Shown here: piece by piece, positions 5,618-5,632 of the stretch | How positions within the stretch are numbered: the stretch's first letter is position 1 | Layout of the letters: every line of letters starts with the position of its first letter | NCBI GenBank assembly: GCA_011056825.1 | Contig: DSBH01000018.1 | Location: 1 to 5,632, forward strand | From: Deltaproteobacteria bacterium | GTDB lineage: Bacteria; Desulfobacterota; Syntrophia; Syntrophales; UBA2210 | Reading direction: 5' to 3' | DNA length: 5,632 nucleotides | Notes under the pieces: generated by a model | The model's input: the letters and a program-made list of their open reading frames with translations, nothing else | What the model was told of the DNA's origin: nothing | Database searches by the model: none | Position numbers and translations under genes: made by a program

Positions 5618-5632
5618 GTGCTGTTTTTTCAC
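5618..5632 (+). CDS. Possible start of a divergent gene (edge fragment)
   Basis: AGGAGA at 5608-5613 is placed 4 bases before a GTG at 5618-5620, and the frame stays open for the five codons left in the window (GTG CTG TTT TTT CAC, read as M-L-F-F-H). Only the Shine-Dalgarno spacing supports this; nothing can be said about the product. Confidence 0.25.

Overview
The window is GC-rich, densely packed, and every well-supported gene lies on the minus strand, so it reads biologically from right to left. The gene set (a lipoprotein patatin of a type common in Gram-negative bacteria, a CDF metal transporter, good AGGAG-type Shine-Dalgarno sites and 4-base ATGA gene overlaps) fits a Gram-negative bacterium. 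An anaerobic Desulfobacterota-like organism is my guess, not something the sequence proves. I see no insertion sequence, CRISPR array, tRNA or rRNA.

Layout from right to left. (1) 5110-5632 is about 500 bases with no convincing gene. It holds a good intrinsic-terminator candidate on the plus strand (5484-5510), a near-perfect palindrome (5509-5525) and, at the very edge, a possible GTG start of a divergent plus-strand gene. (2) 5109-4000 encodes a half-length PurL/AIR-synthetase-superfamily ATP enzyme with an unusual cysteine cluster. (3) Overlapping it by ATGA, 4003-2720 encodes a PLP-dependent group II decarboxylase of the histidine decarboxylase type. (4) After a promoter candidate, 2540-1599 encodes a cation diffusion facilitator with an Asp-rich transport site and a Cys-rich tail. 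(5) A 325-base gap follows, holding a bulged stem-loop just after the transporter. (6) 1273-1049 encodes a 74-residue PEGA-like protein, overlapping by ATGA (7) a lipid-anchored patatin-like phospholipase that runs off the left edge.

There are two translationally coupled pairs: PurL-like plus decarboxylase, and PEGA-like plus patatin. The first is the most interesting part of the window. An ATP-dependent enzyme whose substrate-site motif has gained cysteines is fused by overlap to an amino-acid decarboxylase, which suggests an undescribed amine- or metal-related pathway. The transporter next door carries its own Cys-rich metal-binding tail, but it seems to have its own promoter, so membership of the same pathway is only a possibility.
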